Part shown: positions 41,700-51,235 of the stretch, piece by piece
How the letters are laid out: every line of letters begins with the position of its first letter
Numbering within the stretch: position 1 is the first letter of the stretch
Source of the DNA: JAIQFL01 sp035501495
Lineage (GTDB): Bacteria > Acidobacteriota > Terriglobia > Bryobacterales > Bryobacteraceae
Assembly: GCA_035501495.1 (NCBI GenBank)
Contig: DATJWB010000227.1
Span: 1-64,000 of the forward strand
DNA: 64,000 nt
Direction: 5' to 3'
Translations under genes and position numbers: made by a program
Notes under the pieces: generated by a model
Told to the model about the DNA's origin: nothing
What the model saw: the letters and a program-made list of their open reading frames with translations, nothing else
Database searches by the model: none

Positions 41700-42890
41700 A
41701 TGAACTGCAACCGCCGACAATTCCTGATGCACACCGGAGCAGCCGTGGCTGCCTGTCTCCCCAAGTCCGCGACCGCCGCAGCCCCCGCCGCTCCCGTCTC
41801 CGTCGCCCGCTGCCAAACCTACAACCCGTCCGAACTCCTGTCCGTCATGCAGAAAATGTTCGATCAGTTGGGCGGACTCGAACGGTTGGTCCGCAACAAG
41901 ACCGTCGCCATCAAGATCAACCTCACCGGCGCCCCGACCTACCGCGTCGGGTATTTGCCGCTCGAAGACACGCATTACACCCATCCGCACGTTATCGCGG
42001 CCGCCGCGAACCTCATGGGAAGGGCCGGCGCCCGCCGCATCCGCGTGCTGGAGAGCCCCTGGTCCACCGCCGCGCCCATCGAGGAGTACATCCTGCAGGC
42101 CAATTGGGAGCCGCGCGACATTCTGAACGCCGCGCCCCGCGTGGAGTTCGAAAACACCAACTGGCTGGGCAATGGCAAAAAGTACTCGCGCATGATCGTT
42201 CCGCACGGCGGCCTGATGTTCCCGGCGTTCGACCTCAACCACTCCTACGAAGAGTGCGATGTCTTTGTGAGCATCGCCAAAATGAAAGAGCACGCCACCG
42301 CGGGCATCACGCTGTCCATGAAGAACTGCTTTGGCCTTACGCCTTGCACGATTTATGGAACCGGCGCAGGAGTGGACGAGCCGTCGCTGGTTCCCAAGGG
42401 TGGGCGCAATTTGATCCATGCTGGAGACCGGCAGCCATCCAAGAGCGCGCCACCCGAGAAAGACCCTACGACTCCGCGCGAGGACACCTGGCGCGTGCCC
42501 CGCACCGTCGTCGATCTGGTGTCCGCCCGCCCCATCCATCTCGCCATCGTGGAAGGCATCAAGACGATGACCGGCGGCGAAGGTCCGTGGATCCCCGAGG
42601 AATTGACAGGCGTCGCCCCGGGAGTGATGGTGGCCGGCACCAATCCCGTCACTACCGACGCGGTCGCGATGGCGGTGATGGGCTTCGACCCCATGGCCGA
42701 TCGCGGCACTCCGCCCTTCGAGTCGTGCGACAGCACGCTGGGCCTGGCCGAAGGTGTGGGACTCGGCACGCGCGATCTCAACCGCATCGAGGTGATCGGC
42801 ACGCCAATCGCTCAGGCGAGGTTCGATTTTGCCTCTATCCGCAAGCGGCGGCGCAACTCCCCGCCACCCCCCATGGGAATCCGGGGATAG
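41700..42890 (+). CDS. DUF362 domain protein with Tat leader
   Basis: 396 residues. Leader NRRQFLMHTGAAVAACLP is of twin-arginine type. The DUF362 domain is seen from KTVAIKINLTG near residue 66 through THPHVIAAAANLMGRAGARRIRVLE, DVFVSIAKMKEHATAGITLSMKNCFG and AGTNPVTTDAVAMAVMGFDP. Related proteins often carry iron-sulfur domains; this one does not show a ferredoxin motif. The biochemical role of the family is unknown. It lies 22 bases after the hypothetical protein and converges on the response regulator. Confidence 0.85.
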   Translation: MNCNRRQFLMHTGAAVAACLPKSATAAAPAAPVSVARCQTYNPSELLSVMQKMFDQLGGLERLVRNKTVAIKINLTGAPTYRVGYLPLEDTHYTHPHVIAAAANLMGRAGARRIRVLESPWSTAAPIEEYILQANWEPRDILNAAPRVEFENTNWLGNGKKYSRMIVPHGGLMFPAFDLNHSYEECDVFVSIAKMKEHATAGITLSMKNCFGLTPCTIYGTGAGVDEPSLVPKGGRNLIHAGDRQPSKSAPPEKDPTTPREDTWRVPRTVVDLVSARPIHLAIVEGIKTMTGGEGPWIPEELTGVAPGVMVAGTNPVTTDAVAMAVMGFDPMADRGTPPFESCDSTLGLAEGVGLGTRDLNRIEVIGTPIAQARFDFASIRKRRRNSPPPPMGIRG

Positions 42891-42906
42891 TTTCAAACGC
42901 AGACGC

Positions 42907-43551
42907 TCAGGACCGCCGGGCGGATTCCAGCGATCGCTCGATGGCGATCCGAACGAGCTGACCCCGTGTTCGCACCCCCATCTTGTCAAACAGGTGTTGC
43001 AGAGTGGCTTTCACGGAACTTTGTGAAACGCCAAGATGGTACGCCATCTCCTTGTTGCTAAGACCCTCACAAACGCACCGCAGGACCTTCTGCTCGCGCG
43101 GCGAAAGCTGCGTGGAACCAGGCGTTTCGATACGCGGGTTGCGTGTGCCCTGTGCGGCGATTTTTGGGTCCATCCAGAAACCTCCGTTTGCAACGGTTCG
43201 GATGGCCTCAATGAGCGACCCGGGTGGGCTGTGCTTGAGAAATATACCCGAGATGCCCAGTTTCCGCGCAACCGAAATATCCACGGGGCTCATGCCCGCC
43301 GTCACCATCAGGACCTTGCCCTCGTAACCCGCCCTCGTTGCAGACGCGAGAAAACGCGTTCCCGTATCATCTTCCAGATCGAAATCGAGCAGTATCACGT
43401 CCACCACGGAGCGGGACAGAACTTCCAGGGCTTCCGGCGGTGTGCCACACTCAGCGACCGTTTCAACATCGGGCTCCGACGTGAGCAAGCGCCGCAAACC
43501 CTCTCGAAACAAAATGTGGTCGTCAACCAGTAAGAGTCGAATGCGCTTCAT
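42907..43551 (-). CDS. NarL/LuxR-type response regulator
   Basis: 214 residues. Receiver domain 1-120: acidic pair Asp10/Asp11, phosphoacceptor Asp56 (VILLDFDLED), Thr in LMVTAG, and Lys in IFLKHSP. The C-terminal GerE/LuxR helix-turn-helix (about 148-205) reads LSPREQKVLRCVCEGLSNKEMAYHLGVSQ in two pieces across residues 148-176. It overlaps the histidine kinase gene by 29 bases, so the two form one unit. Target genes are unknown; the adjacent TonB receptor is a candidate. Confidence 0.93.
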   Translation of the reverse strand: MKRIRLLLVDDHILFREGLRRLLTSEPDVETVAECGTPPEALEVLSRSVVDVILLDFDLEDDTGTRFLASATRAGYEGKVLMVTAGMSPVDISVARKLGISGIFLKHSPPGSLIEAIRTVANGGFWMDPKIAAQGTRNPRIETPGSTQLSPREQKVLRCVCEGLSNKEMAYHLGVSQSSVKATLQHLFDKMGVRTRGQLVRIAIERSLESARRS

Positions 43552-44938
43552 CTTCGGTTGGGGAAGGACCGGGCTCCGCGAATTCCGTCACGGTTGCCAG
43601 ATCCAACACAAAAGAACATCCTGTGTGCTGCGGATCGTGACGCAGATCGCCTCGAAATGAACGCATGAACGCCCGCGACAAATATAGTCCGAGCCCGGTC
43701 GCGTCCGCGCCCTTTTGCAGAGGCTGAAAGATCTTCTGACCGGGAGGAATGCCTGGCCCGCTGTCCGTAAAACGGATCGAGACTCCGTCGCGCGCAGGTG
43801 CGGCGGAGACCTCGATCACTTTTTGGGCGACCGCGTCGAGCGCCCGCTGACTGTTCTTGGTCAGGTTGAGCAGAACCTGCATCAGGCTGTGCCGGTCCGC
43901 CTTGACCGGCGGCAAGTTGTCGGGAACGTCCCAATGCAACTGGATCTCCGACTCTTCGCAGATCGGCTCCAGAACGATTCGCAGATCGGTAAGCACTTCG
44001 TTCAGATCGACGCTACCCGCCTCGAAAGCGCCAACACTCTGCTTGAGTTCGAGCGAAGCGATCTTGCTCAGTGTCTCAACCAGGGACCCCAGAGCTTCGA
44101 AATCCTGGTCGCCTTGGAGCGACCCTTTGCGCGCAAGGTTTTCATGCATCATTCCAATCGCGCCGCACACGTTTCTGACTTCATGGGAAACCGCGGCGAC
44201 CATGATTCGGGAGCCCGCCAGAAGCTGCTGCAGGCTGGTCTCCTCGCGCTCGCGTAAGTGTTCGGAAGTGTCCACCAGCAAGGCCGAAAGCCGCGGGCCG
44301 GCCGGCGTGTTGTAGGTTGAGAAAAATGTGTCCGCCAGGAAAACCTCGCCGCTCTCCTTTTGGCCGCGAGTTTGCATTTCGGTGCGAAAGATCTTCGCGG
44401 TCTCGTCGATCGAGGGTATCGATCCCAGGGCGGGAATGAAGCGTGCAATTTTCCTGCCGCACAGCAATCCTTCTGGGACGCCCAACAGCCGATGCGCCGC
44501 AGGGTTTCCGAGGAGAATCTCGCCTTCCGCGGTCATTGTGAGAACGGCTGCCGGGCTGCTCTCGATCAGAAACTTGAGTTGCTCCTCGGCCGTGCGCTGC
44601 GCAGCCAGGCTTTCCATTTCCCGGCGGTAGCTCTTGGTCAATGCGAAAGAGAGGAGCCCGGTAACGGCCAAGGTCAGGAAGATCAGGACATCGCGCGGAG
44701 CCTCCATGTCCATGGGGAACGGATCCAGCCGGTCCGATAGAAACGTGCAGAAGAGAGCAACCAAAAGCAATTGCCACCGGTTCAGGAGCGTTCCCAGCAA
44801 CACCATCGGAAAGATATATAGAAAGCCGAGTGTGGCATTGAACTCGACGCGCCAGTCGGTCACCGCGATGATCGCGATCAAGGCCCCTGCGTACAGAAGG
44901 GCTGTCCCCCGATTCCTCTGTAAGACCCTGCGAATCAT
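43523..44938 (-). CDS. PAS-domain sensor histidine kinase
   Basis: 471 residues. About four membrane segments occupy residues 13-104, with little periplasmic sequence, then a PAS domain at about 120-225. The phosphoacceptor box is AVSHEVRNVCGAIGMM with His252. The ATPase domain shows QVLLNLTKNSQRAL (N box), FTDSGPGIPPG (G1) and GADATGLGLYLSRAF (G2). The F box is short. It phosphorylates the response regulator overlapping its 3' end. The small sensor module suggests detection within the membrane or through the PAS pocket. Confidence 0.92.
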   Translation of the reverse strand: MIRRVLQRNRGTALLYAGALIAIIAVTDWRVEFNATLGFLYIFPMVLLGTLLNRWQLLLVALFCTFLSDRLDPFPMDMEAPRDVLIFLTLAVTGLLSFALTKSYRREMESLAAQRTAEEQLKFLIESSPAAVLTMTAEGEILLGNPAAHRLLGVPEGLLCGRKIARFIPALGSIPSIDETAKIFRTEMQTRGQKESGEVFLADTFFSTYNTPAGPRLSALLVDTSEHLREREETSLQQLLAGSRIMVAAVSHEVRNVCGAIGMMHENLARKGSLQGDQDFEALGSLVETLSKIASLELKQSVGAFEAGSVDLNEVLTDLRIVLEPICEESEIQLHWDVPDNLPPVKADRHSLMQVLLNLTKNSQRALDAVAQKVIEVSAAPARDGVSIRFTDSGPGIPPGQKIFQPLQKGADATGLGLYLSRAFMRSFRGDLRHDPQHTGCSFVLDLATVTEFAEPGPSPTEDEAHSTLTG

Positions 44939-45060
44939 CTACTTGGCCGTCCTTCCATTCTAACGCCAGTTGCTCGAAGAGAGCCGCGGAGCCCGAAAAT
45001 GGCCAAAAGATATCTGGCCCGAAGCTCCGTCCGCCCTTAGCGTGGGAAGTACCCGGCCGC

Positions 45061-48000
45061 ATGGACTTCCCTCGCACTCATTTGATTCTGGCACTCGCGC
45101 TCCTTTCCGGTTCTTTAGCGATGGCTGCGGTTACCGGAAGCATCAAGGGAACCCTGAAGGACCCTTCTGGAGCCGTGATTACCCAAGCCACCGTGACCGT
45201 GACCAATCAAGCTCAGGGCATTCGGACGAAAACCACAACCAATGAGAATGGCGTCTATACGTTTCCGAGCCTGACCGTAGGCCGCTATGATCTTCACTTC
45301 GAGGCTCCAGGGTTTCAACCCCAGGACAAGACCGGAGTCAGGATCGACATCGACAGCGCCCTCACCGAAGATGCCACTCTGGAACTCGCCCAACGGGCGG
45401 AGGAGGTCACAGTCGCGGAAAGCGCAGTTGGAGTGGAGACCACCAGTTCGCAAGTTGGCGAGGTCGTAAACGGCAGCCAGATGACGTCGGTCGCGCTCAA
45501 CGGCCGCAGCTTCACGGACCTGCTGGCGCTCCAGCCCGGAATCGTTCCGGTCACCACACAATTGCCCGATTCGATCGTCATGGCAGGCGTCACGGTGGCG
45601 ATTGCGCCCTCTGGGATGTTAAATGCCGGTAACCAGTCGATCAGTGGTCAGCGCGAAGATGCCAATGGCTTCATGGTCAACGGCGGCGACGTGAAGGAGC
45701 TGATGAACGGCGGCACCTCGATCGTACCCAATCTCGATTCGATTGCCGAGTTCCGGATTTTGACCAACAACTTCGACCCTGAGTATGGCAACTATAGCGG
45801 CGGAATCGTGAATGTGGTAACCAGGTCCGGCAGCAATCAGCTCCACGGCAGCACGTTCGAGTTTCTGCGGAACACCGCTCTCGATGCCCGCAATTTCTTC
45901 TCGCCCGAACGCAGCTTCTACCGCCAGAACCAATTCGGAGGCACGCTCGGCGGACCAATCAAGCAGAACAAAGTCTTCTACTTTGCCGACTATCAGGGGA
46001 CCCGGCAGAGTCAGGGTATCGACACCGGATTGATTGCCGTGCCTTCGATCGCGGACCGCACCGGGAGCCTCTCGGATGTTGCGTCCCAGCTCACCGGATC
46101 GGTGAGCAGCCCGTACCTTGCGCATCTGCTTGGCCAAAAGCTCGGGTACGGTGTCAGCGCCGGGGAACCTTATTACAGGCCTGGCTGTGTCAACCCCGCG
46201 ATGTGCGTGTTTCCGAACGCCATCGTCCCGCAACGCGCATGGTCGGCGCCGGCCCAACATCTGCTACCTTATATCCCGCTCCCGAATGCAGGCAGCACGA
46301 CATTCTCAACTTCGTCGGATGGCCAGATTCTCCGGGACGACAAGGGAGGCCTTCGCGTCGATGGCAACAGCAGCCGCTGGGGACTCCTGACGGGCTACTA
46401 CTTTGCCGATGACTACGAGTTGAACAACCCTTACCCCAGGGAACAAGGCGGCGCGAGCGTTCCGGGCTTCAGCGCCCTCAACCTGGGACGGTCTCAACTC
46501 ATCAACTTGTCCGGTACCAAGACGTTCGGGCCGGGCATGGTGAACGAGGTGCGGCTCAGCTTCATGCGAAGCTCCAACAACGTCGGCCAGCCGGCAGGCG
46601 GCGTCGGCCCGAGCCTCGCGTCGCAAGGCTTTGAGACTGGTGCCGGCACGCCCGGCATCGTGCCGCTGGCTCCCTCCATCGAAGGTATTGAGAATGTGGT
46701 CTTCAATGCGTTTACCATCGGTACTCCGATCACCAACCTGACACAAGCCAACAACACGCTTACCGTGACGGATAACCTTTCCAGGGTGTGGCGCTCCCAC
46801 ACGATCAAGGCCGGAGGTTATTTCAGCCACGAGCAGGTTAATGTAAATCCCGACGCTACGTTCAACGGGTCGTTTCTGTTTACAGGAACCGAGACCGGCT
46901 CGGATTTTGCGGATTTTCTGATCGGTGTTGCCAGCAACTTCAATCAGGCGGATTCGCAAGCGTATTACGGGCGCCACAAGTACGCCGCTGCTTTTGCGCA
47001 GGATAGCTGGCGGATCAGATCCAACCTTACCCTGAACTACGGAGTCCGCTGGGAATTGATGCAGTACTGGTCGGAGAAGTATAACCAGATACCCACATTC
47101 GTCCTCGGCGGGCAGTCCAAAGTTTATCCCACCGCACCGGCCAGCCTCGTCTACCCGACCGATCCGGGTGTCCCTCCGACACTCGTGCCTGAGCGGAGCC
47201 GCTTCTCTCCGCGACTGGGTCTGGCGTATTCGCCGGGAGCCAACGGTCTTCTTGGCAAGATCCTCGGCGGTCCCGGGAAGACCAGCATTCGCGCCGGGTA
47301 TGGAGTGTTTGATTCGGTGATCCAGGGACTGACGATCGGCATAGACGAACCCCAGCCTCCCTATGGTTTGAGCTACACCAGCCCCGGCCGGCCGCTCTTC
47401 GCGACACCCTACATCACTTCGGATGGGGCGACCCATGTAAATCCATTTCCCCTCACCTTCCCGCCGCTGGATGCATCGGTAAACCATCCGAACCCCAACA
47501 TCGACTTTTCGCCTTTCCTGCCGCAAGCCGGGATGACTGCGGCGCCGCCCACCAATACCTATCCCTACACCGAGAATTATTTCTTTGAAATCGAGCGAGA
47601 ACTCGCAGCCGACACCGTACTCGGCGTGAGCTATGTAGGATCTCAGGCCCACCACCTCCTGGACGCCTATTCGGCCAATCCCGGCAATCCGGCTTTGTGC
47701 CTGGCGCTCCGTAATCCCAGTGCCGTTGCCGCCGGGTCACCCACATGCGGTCCCTTCGGCGAGAACTCCACCTACACGACTGCTACAGGTCAAGTCCTTA
47801 ACGGAACGAGGGGGCCACTCGGGCCGAATTTTGCAAACGACGCTTACATCGCGAGCATCGGGAATTCCGGTTATAACGCCCTGGAGGTGAGCCTTCGTCA
47901 CACGAGCCGGCGCCTGGATGCGATGATCGCGTACACCTTTAGTAAATCAATTGACCAAGCTTCGAGCCTTGCCGAGCCGCTTTATCCGTTCGACTTCGGC

Positions 48001-48582
48001 CTCACACGCGCCCTTTCGGCCTGGGATTTGACACATAACCTGGTGGCAACCTACCGATACGAGCTGCCGCTCGAGCGATGGTTCAAGCGCTCCAAAGGCT
48101 GGGCAGAAGGGTGGGCGATTTCCGGCATCACGCGCGCCAGTACGGGATTTCCCGTGACCATGCATGCCGATGGCGACAACTCTTTAACCGGCAGCATCCC
48201 GAACGGCGTGAACAACCATAGCACCGATTTGCCGGATTTCAATGGCGATCCCTTGAATCTGAATGCCAACCCTCGCAACGGTCTTCCTTATTTCAATACT
48301 TCCGCGTTCAGCGATAACGCGCTCGGAACGCCTGGTAACGCCGGGCGCCGCTCTTTCTTCGGTCCGGGTGCTCTTAACTTTGACCTCGCCCTGCTCAAGA
48401 GTCAGCGGCTCGCCGAATCGAAAGTGTTGCAATTCCGGCTGGAGACGTTCAATACGTTCAATCATGCGCAGTTTTTCGGGCCGGCGGCAGTGGATGGCGG
48501 TGTCGATACCAGCCTTTTCGGCAGAGTAGTCAACGCCGCGCCGCCGCGCCTGGTGCAGGTGGCGTTCAAATTCGCGTTCTGA
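45061..48582 (+). CDS. Oar-like TonB-dependent outer-membrane receptor
   Basis: 1173 residues. Signal peptide (about 1-22), carboxypeptidase-regulatory domain (GSIKGTLKDPSGAVITQATV near 26-45), plug with ISGQREDANGFMVNGGD and YSGGIVNVVTRSGSNQLHGS, and a barrel ending VQVAFKFAF. It is 35% or so similar by eye in its conserved plug blocks to the receptor at 35219-38776, but clearly distinct. It is divergent from the two-component system by about 120 bases, with no downstream partner on the same strand. Substrate unknown. Confidence 0.91.
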   Translation: MDFPRTHLILALALLSGSLAMAAVTGSIKGTLKDPSGAVITQATVTVTNQAQGIRTKTTTNENGVYTFPSLTVGRYDLHFEAPGFQPQDKTGVRIDIDSALTEDATLELAQRAEEVTVAESAVGVETTSSQVGEVVNGSQMTSVALNGRSFTDLLALQPGIVPVTTQLPDSIVMAGVTVAIAPSGMLNAGNQSISGQREDANGFMVNGGDVKELMNGGTSIVPNLDSIAEFRILTNNFDPEYGNYSGGIVNVVTRSGSNQLHGSTFEFLRNTALDARNFFSPERSFYRQNQFGGTLGGPIKQNKVFYFADYQGTRQSQGIDTGLIAVPSIADRTGSLSDVASQLTGSVSSPYLAHLLGQKLGYGVSAGEPYYRPGCVNPAMCVFPNAIVPQRAWSAPAQHLLPYIPLPNAGSTTFSTSSDGQILRDDKGGLRVDGNSSRWGLLTGYYFADDYELNNPYPREQGGASVPGFSALNLGRSQLINLSGTKTFGPGMVNEVRLSFMRSSNNVGQPAGGVGPSLASQGFETGAGTPGIVPLAPSIEGIENVVFNAFTIGTPITNLTQANNTLTVTDNLSRVWRSHTIKAGGYFSHEQVNVNPDATFNGSFLFTGTETGSDFADFLIGVASNFNQADSQAYYGRHKYAAAFAQDSWRIRSNLTLNYGVRWELMQYWSEKYNQIPTFVLGGQSKVYPTAPASLVYPTDPGVPPTLVPERSRFSPRLGLAYSPGANGLLGKILGGPGKTSIRAGYGVFDSVIQGLTIGIDEPQPPYGLSYTSPGRPLFATPYITSDGATHVNPFPLTFPPLDASVNHPNPNIDFSPFLPQAGMTAAPPTNTYPYTENYFFEIERELAADTVLGVSYVGSQAHHLLDAYSANPGNPALCLALRNPSAVAAGSPTCGPFGENSTYTTATGQVLNGTRGPLGPNFANDAYIASIGNSGYNALEVSLRHTSRRLDAMIAYTFSKSIDQASSLAEPLYPFDFGLTRALSAWDLTHNLVATYRYELPLERWFKRSKGWAEGWAISGITRASTGFPVTMHADGDNSLTGSIPNGVNNHSTDLPDFNGDPLNLNANPRNGLPYFNTSAFSDNALGTPGNAGRRSFFGPGALNFDLALLKSQRLAESKVLQFRLETFNTFNHAQFFGPAAVDGGVDTSLFGRVVNAAPPRLVQVAFKFAF

Positions 48583-48595
48583 CTCTGGAACACGC

Positions 48596-48666
48596 GACGT
48601 GGCGCGGGCACTCGTGCCTGGTACTGCCGCGCCCCGACTCATCGGGGCGCTTGTCGGGCGTGTACC
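48596..48666 (+). repeat. Dispersed hairpin repeat, copy 3 (possible terminator)
   Basis: Opens GACGTGGCGCGGGCACTCGT and contains a perfect 9-bp hairpin GCGCCCCGA (48629-48637) with TCGGGGCGC (48642-48650), loop CTCA, followed by TTGT. It matches both copies at 28253-28402. Lying 14 bases after the receptor stop, it could also end that transcript. The rest of the 230-base gap shows nothing else I recognise. Confidence 0.6.
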
Positions 48667-48814
48667 GTGCCAGTGGGGACGAGGGTTATCGAGGCTATCC
48701 CACGGGCGCCACCGGCCCGCTGAAATTCCGGTATCGCCACTTTTTCGACCGTTATCGGAAACAATCCACCCGGCGATCGCCGGCTCGATCAGAGGATTGG
48801 TGAATTACCTTCGC

Positions 48815-49510
48815 TCAACGCCAATAGTTCACCCAACCCTTGTCCAGTTCGAACGGCATGGGCTCACCCGCGAACCGCAGCATCCGCCCGGTGTGGTCCG
48901 CGAGAATCCGGTAGACCATCACCGACCGAGGAGGTCGTGCCACAAATGTCAATGTCGCAATCAGGGCCCCGTCCGGCACATCCTCCAGCCGAGTCTCGAC
49001 AGTTACACCGGAGGCGTACTTCACCTCGACGCGTCCTCTTCGGTGAAGGACGAAGAAGTTGTCAGCCTGACTCTTCCTGTCCTCGGTCCGGGCTGGGTGG
49101 AAAGAAAAGATGTAGCTCGAGTCCCACGCCACATAGAGATCGCCAAGATAGTACTTCATGCCGTAAGGCGGCTCCGGGTTCGCCGTCATCTGGTAGTGGC
49201 CATATAGACAGAGGCCGGCCGGGTTGACCGTGTGCATGAGCCAGACACGCTTCCCGCCCTTTTCGAAGGATGGGCCCACCGCGGAATGAAATGTCAAAAC
49301 CCCGGCGTCCACATCCCACTCCTCGATGCGAAAGCCGGAGCCCAAAATGCGAGCCGGAGGGCCGAGCCGCCGGACCATGAGTTCTCGGACCTCGTCCGGT
49401 TGCTTACCCTGGATCTCCGCCTCAAGGCCGTCAAGACTCTGGCACCACGCGATTCCTCTCGCCATTAGGGAAGCCATCAACAGAACAATCGCGACACTTC
49501 GCAGCCTCAT
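48815..49510 (-). CDS. Exported protein of unknown function
   Basis: 231 residues from the ATG at 49510, which overlaps the stop of the upstream gene as ATGA. Signal peptide MRLRSVAIVLLMASLMARGIAWC (about 1-24). The mature part holds ELMVRRLGPPARILGSGFRIEEWDVDAGVLTFHSA, a block used by exported proteins that compare input data, then a beta-rich region with FVLHRRGRVEVKYASGVTVETRL. Not assigned to a family. Co-translated with the exported gene at 49507-50001, so the two products probably act together. Confidence 0.72.
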   Translation of the reverse strand: MRLRSVAIVLLMASLMARGIAWCQSLDGLEAEIQGKQPDEVRELMVRRLGPPARILGSGFRIEEWDVDAGVLTFHSAVGPSFEKGGKRVWLMHTVNPAGLCLYGHYQMTANPEPPYGMKYYLGDLYVAWDSSYIFSFHPARTEDRKSQADNFFVLHRRGRVEVKYASGVTVETRLEDVPDGALIATLTFVARPPRSVMVYRILADHTGRMLRFAGEPMPFELDKGWVNYWR

Positions 49511-50001
49511 GGAAAACCCGGTGGCCAAGGCGGCAAGAGTTCCTTCGGGCACGCCGTCATCGCAGCCGCCGAGTTGTAGTGTGACATTCCGCACCAGACA
49601 GCGGCTACATCGCCCAGCAACGTCCTGGCCGCCTGGTCAACGTGACCGCGCCTCACCACGAACATCTTCGAGTACCACTGGTCGGGAAGCGGCCACGCAG
49701 TTCGGCCCAGTGTGTCGATTTCCGCGAATGCCATCGCCTTCCTGTCGCGCTCGCAGTCGTCGAACTGGCAGTTCACAACGATATGCAGGTGAAACAAAAT
49801 CCCCCGCTGGGGAGCGTCCCGGACTGATGTCAGTTCGTACACAGAGGACCGCGCCAGTTCTCGCTTGAGCGCGGCCAGAAACTCCGGCCCCACGGGGCCT
49901 GCGTTCTCGAAGATCTTGTCGGATAGGTAAACACGCTGCCTCTGGGCTTGGGCGGCACCGGCCGCGAGCAGCGCGCAAACCAGCGCGAGATACTGAGTCA
50001 T
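49507..50001 (-). CDS. Small exported protein of unknown function
   Basis: 164 residues with a signal peptide (MTQYLALVCALLAAGAAQAQ). The mature domain reads RVYLSDKIFENAGPVGPEFLAALKREL, then a beta strand GILFHLHIVVNCQF followed by DDCERD; it has four or more Cys that could form disulfides (near 75, 79, 133 and 146). The C-terminus is Pro-rich (PPWPPGFP). The FLAALKRELARSSVYEL start resembles exported proteins with a TolB-like N-terminal fold, but this is weak. Overlaps the next gene by 4 bases. Confidence 0.72.
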   Translation of the reverse strand: MTQYLALVCALLAAGAAQAQRQRVYLSDKIFENAGPVGPEFLAALKRELARSSVYELTSVRDAPQRGILFHLHIVVNCQFDDCERDRKAMAFAEIDTLGRTAWPLPDQWYSKMFVVRRGHVDQAARTLLGDVAAVWCGMSHYNSAAAMTACPKELLPPWPPGFP

Positions 50002-50113
50002 CCGGTGTTCCCATTATCTCAAACTGAATTCCACGACAGGCTTCTGGACGGACGACGGCGCTCATGAGGAGCGGCTATGCGTGACTGACGGTGCAAGGAT
50101 AGGATAGGGCTGG

Positions 50114-51084
50114 ATGCTCTTCCGCTTCTCGTACGCACTCGCTACGCTCGCAGTTCTTGCGGCACACGCCTCAACGCCGCCCCCCAGTGAATTTGCAACC
50201 GTGAACGGAGCTCGCCTGGAATACCTGGACTGGGGCGGGAGCGGATCGCCGCTCTGGTTCCTTGCGGGCTTGGGTAGTACGGCGCACATCTTCGAGGACC
50301 TCGCCCCGGAGTTTCAATCGAATCATCGATGTGTGGCACTTATGCGCCGGGGATTTGGAAGATCGGAACAGACTGCCGGCGGCTACGAGCTTGACAGCCT
50401 GGGTGCACGGCATTTTCGCCTTTGCCAGCCAGCTTGACCTCCGAGACATTACTCTCGTGGGCCACTCTTATGGAGGCACCGAAGCCATACGGGCAGCCCA
50501 GCTATTTCCCCAACTGTTCCGCCGCATGATCCTTCTCGACACCGCCAACGACACGATTCCGCCCGGCGCGCCAGCCGCTGAGGCGGAACTGTTCGCCGCC
50601 TTCACAGGAATGTCCACCTCGGATCGTCTGTCGCCGCTGGAAAATGACCGCGCGTGGGAGAAGCGTCTGTTGAGATGTATGGTCGAACGCCGCTGAGTCC
50701 GATCTCCGGGAAACCGTCGTGATCGCGGCCGGAGGATCGGTCCAAAGCCGAACGCCCGGGCGCATCTCTGCCGCGATCGTCAGTGGCCGGGTAAAAGGCA
50801 AATGGTATTCCACCAGCATTCCCGTTCCTGCGCTCTTGATTTTCGCGAACAACCCTTTGGACCGAGATGCTGGCCGGCTTGGATCTGAGCACGCGGCAGA
50901 TCGAGGAAATCACGAAAGCCTGGGCCGACCTGGATGCCGTACGCCGCTCGCAGATCGAAGCCATCGCCGCAATTTCCCTAAGACCACGATTGTGGAGTTA
51001 GTCCACACGGTGCACCACTGTTTCATTCAACGCCAGGAGCGTGTTGTCGAGGAAATCAGAAAATTTCTTCAGCCCCTTTTCTGA
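50114..51084 (+). pseudogene. Alpha/beta-hydrolase gene broken by four frameshifts
   Basis: Fragments in successive frames add up to one exported alpha/beta hydrolase. 50114-50400: signal peptide, FATVNGARLEYLDWGGSG, VALMRRGFGRSEQT. From about 50404 in the next frame: VHGIFAFASQLDLRDITLVGHSYGG with the nucleophile Ser. From about 50672 in the third frame: WSNAAESDLRETVVIAAGG and LLIFANNPLD. From about 50860: MLAGLDLSTRQIEEITKAWA. From about 50980: PKTTIVELVHTVHHCFIQRQ with the catalytic His. The breaks fall at or near short G or C runs. No stop occurs inside a fragment before its break, so decay is recent or the sequence has errors. Confidence 0.85.
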
Positions 51085-51235
51085 AGGCATTTCGGCCCGG
51101 CGGGCATCCTGTTTTCGCACAGCCCGAAAAGCGTTCGAGTGTCCGCGCCCACCTCGACCCACTACGAGCCGCCATCCAGCCTTTTGCTGTACACTAGCGG
51201 GCAGCACGTTGCATGGGAGTCCGAGGATAGTGACT

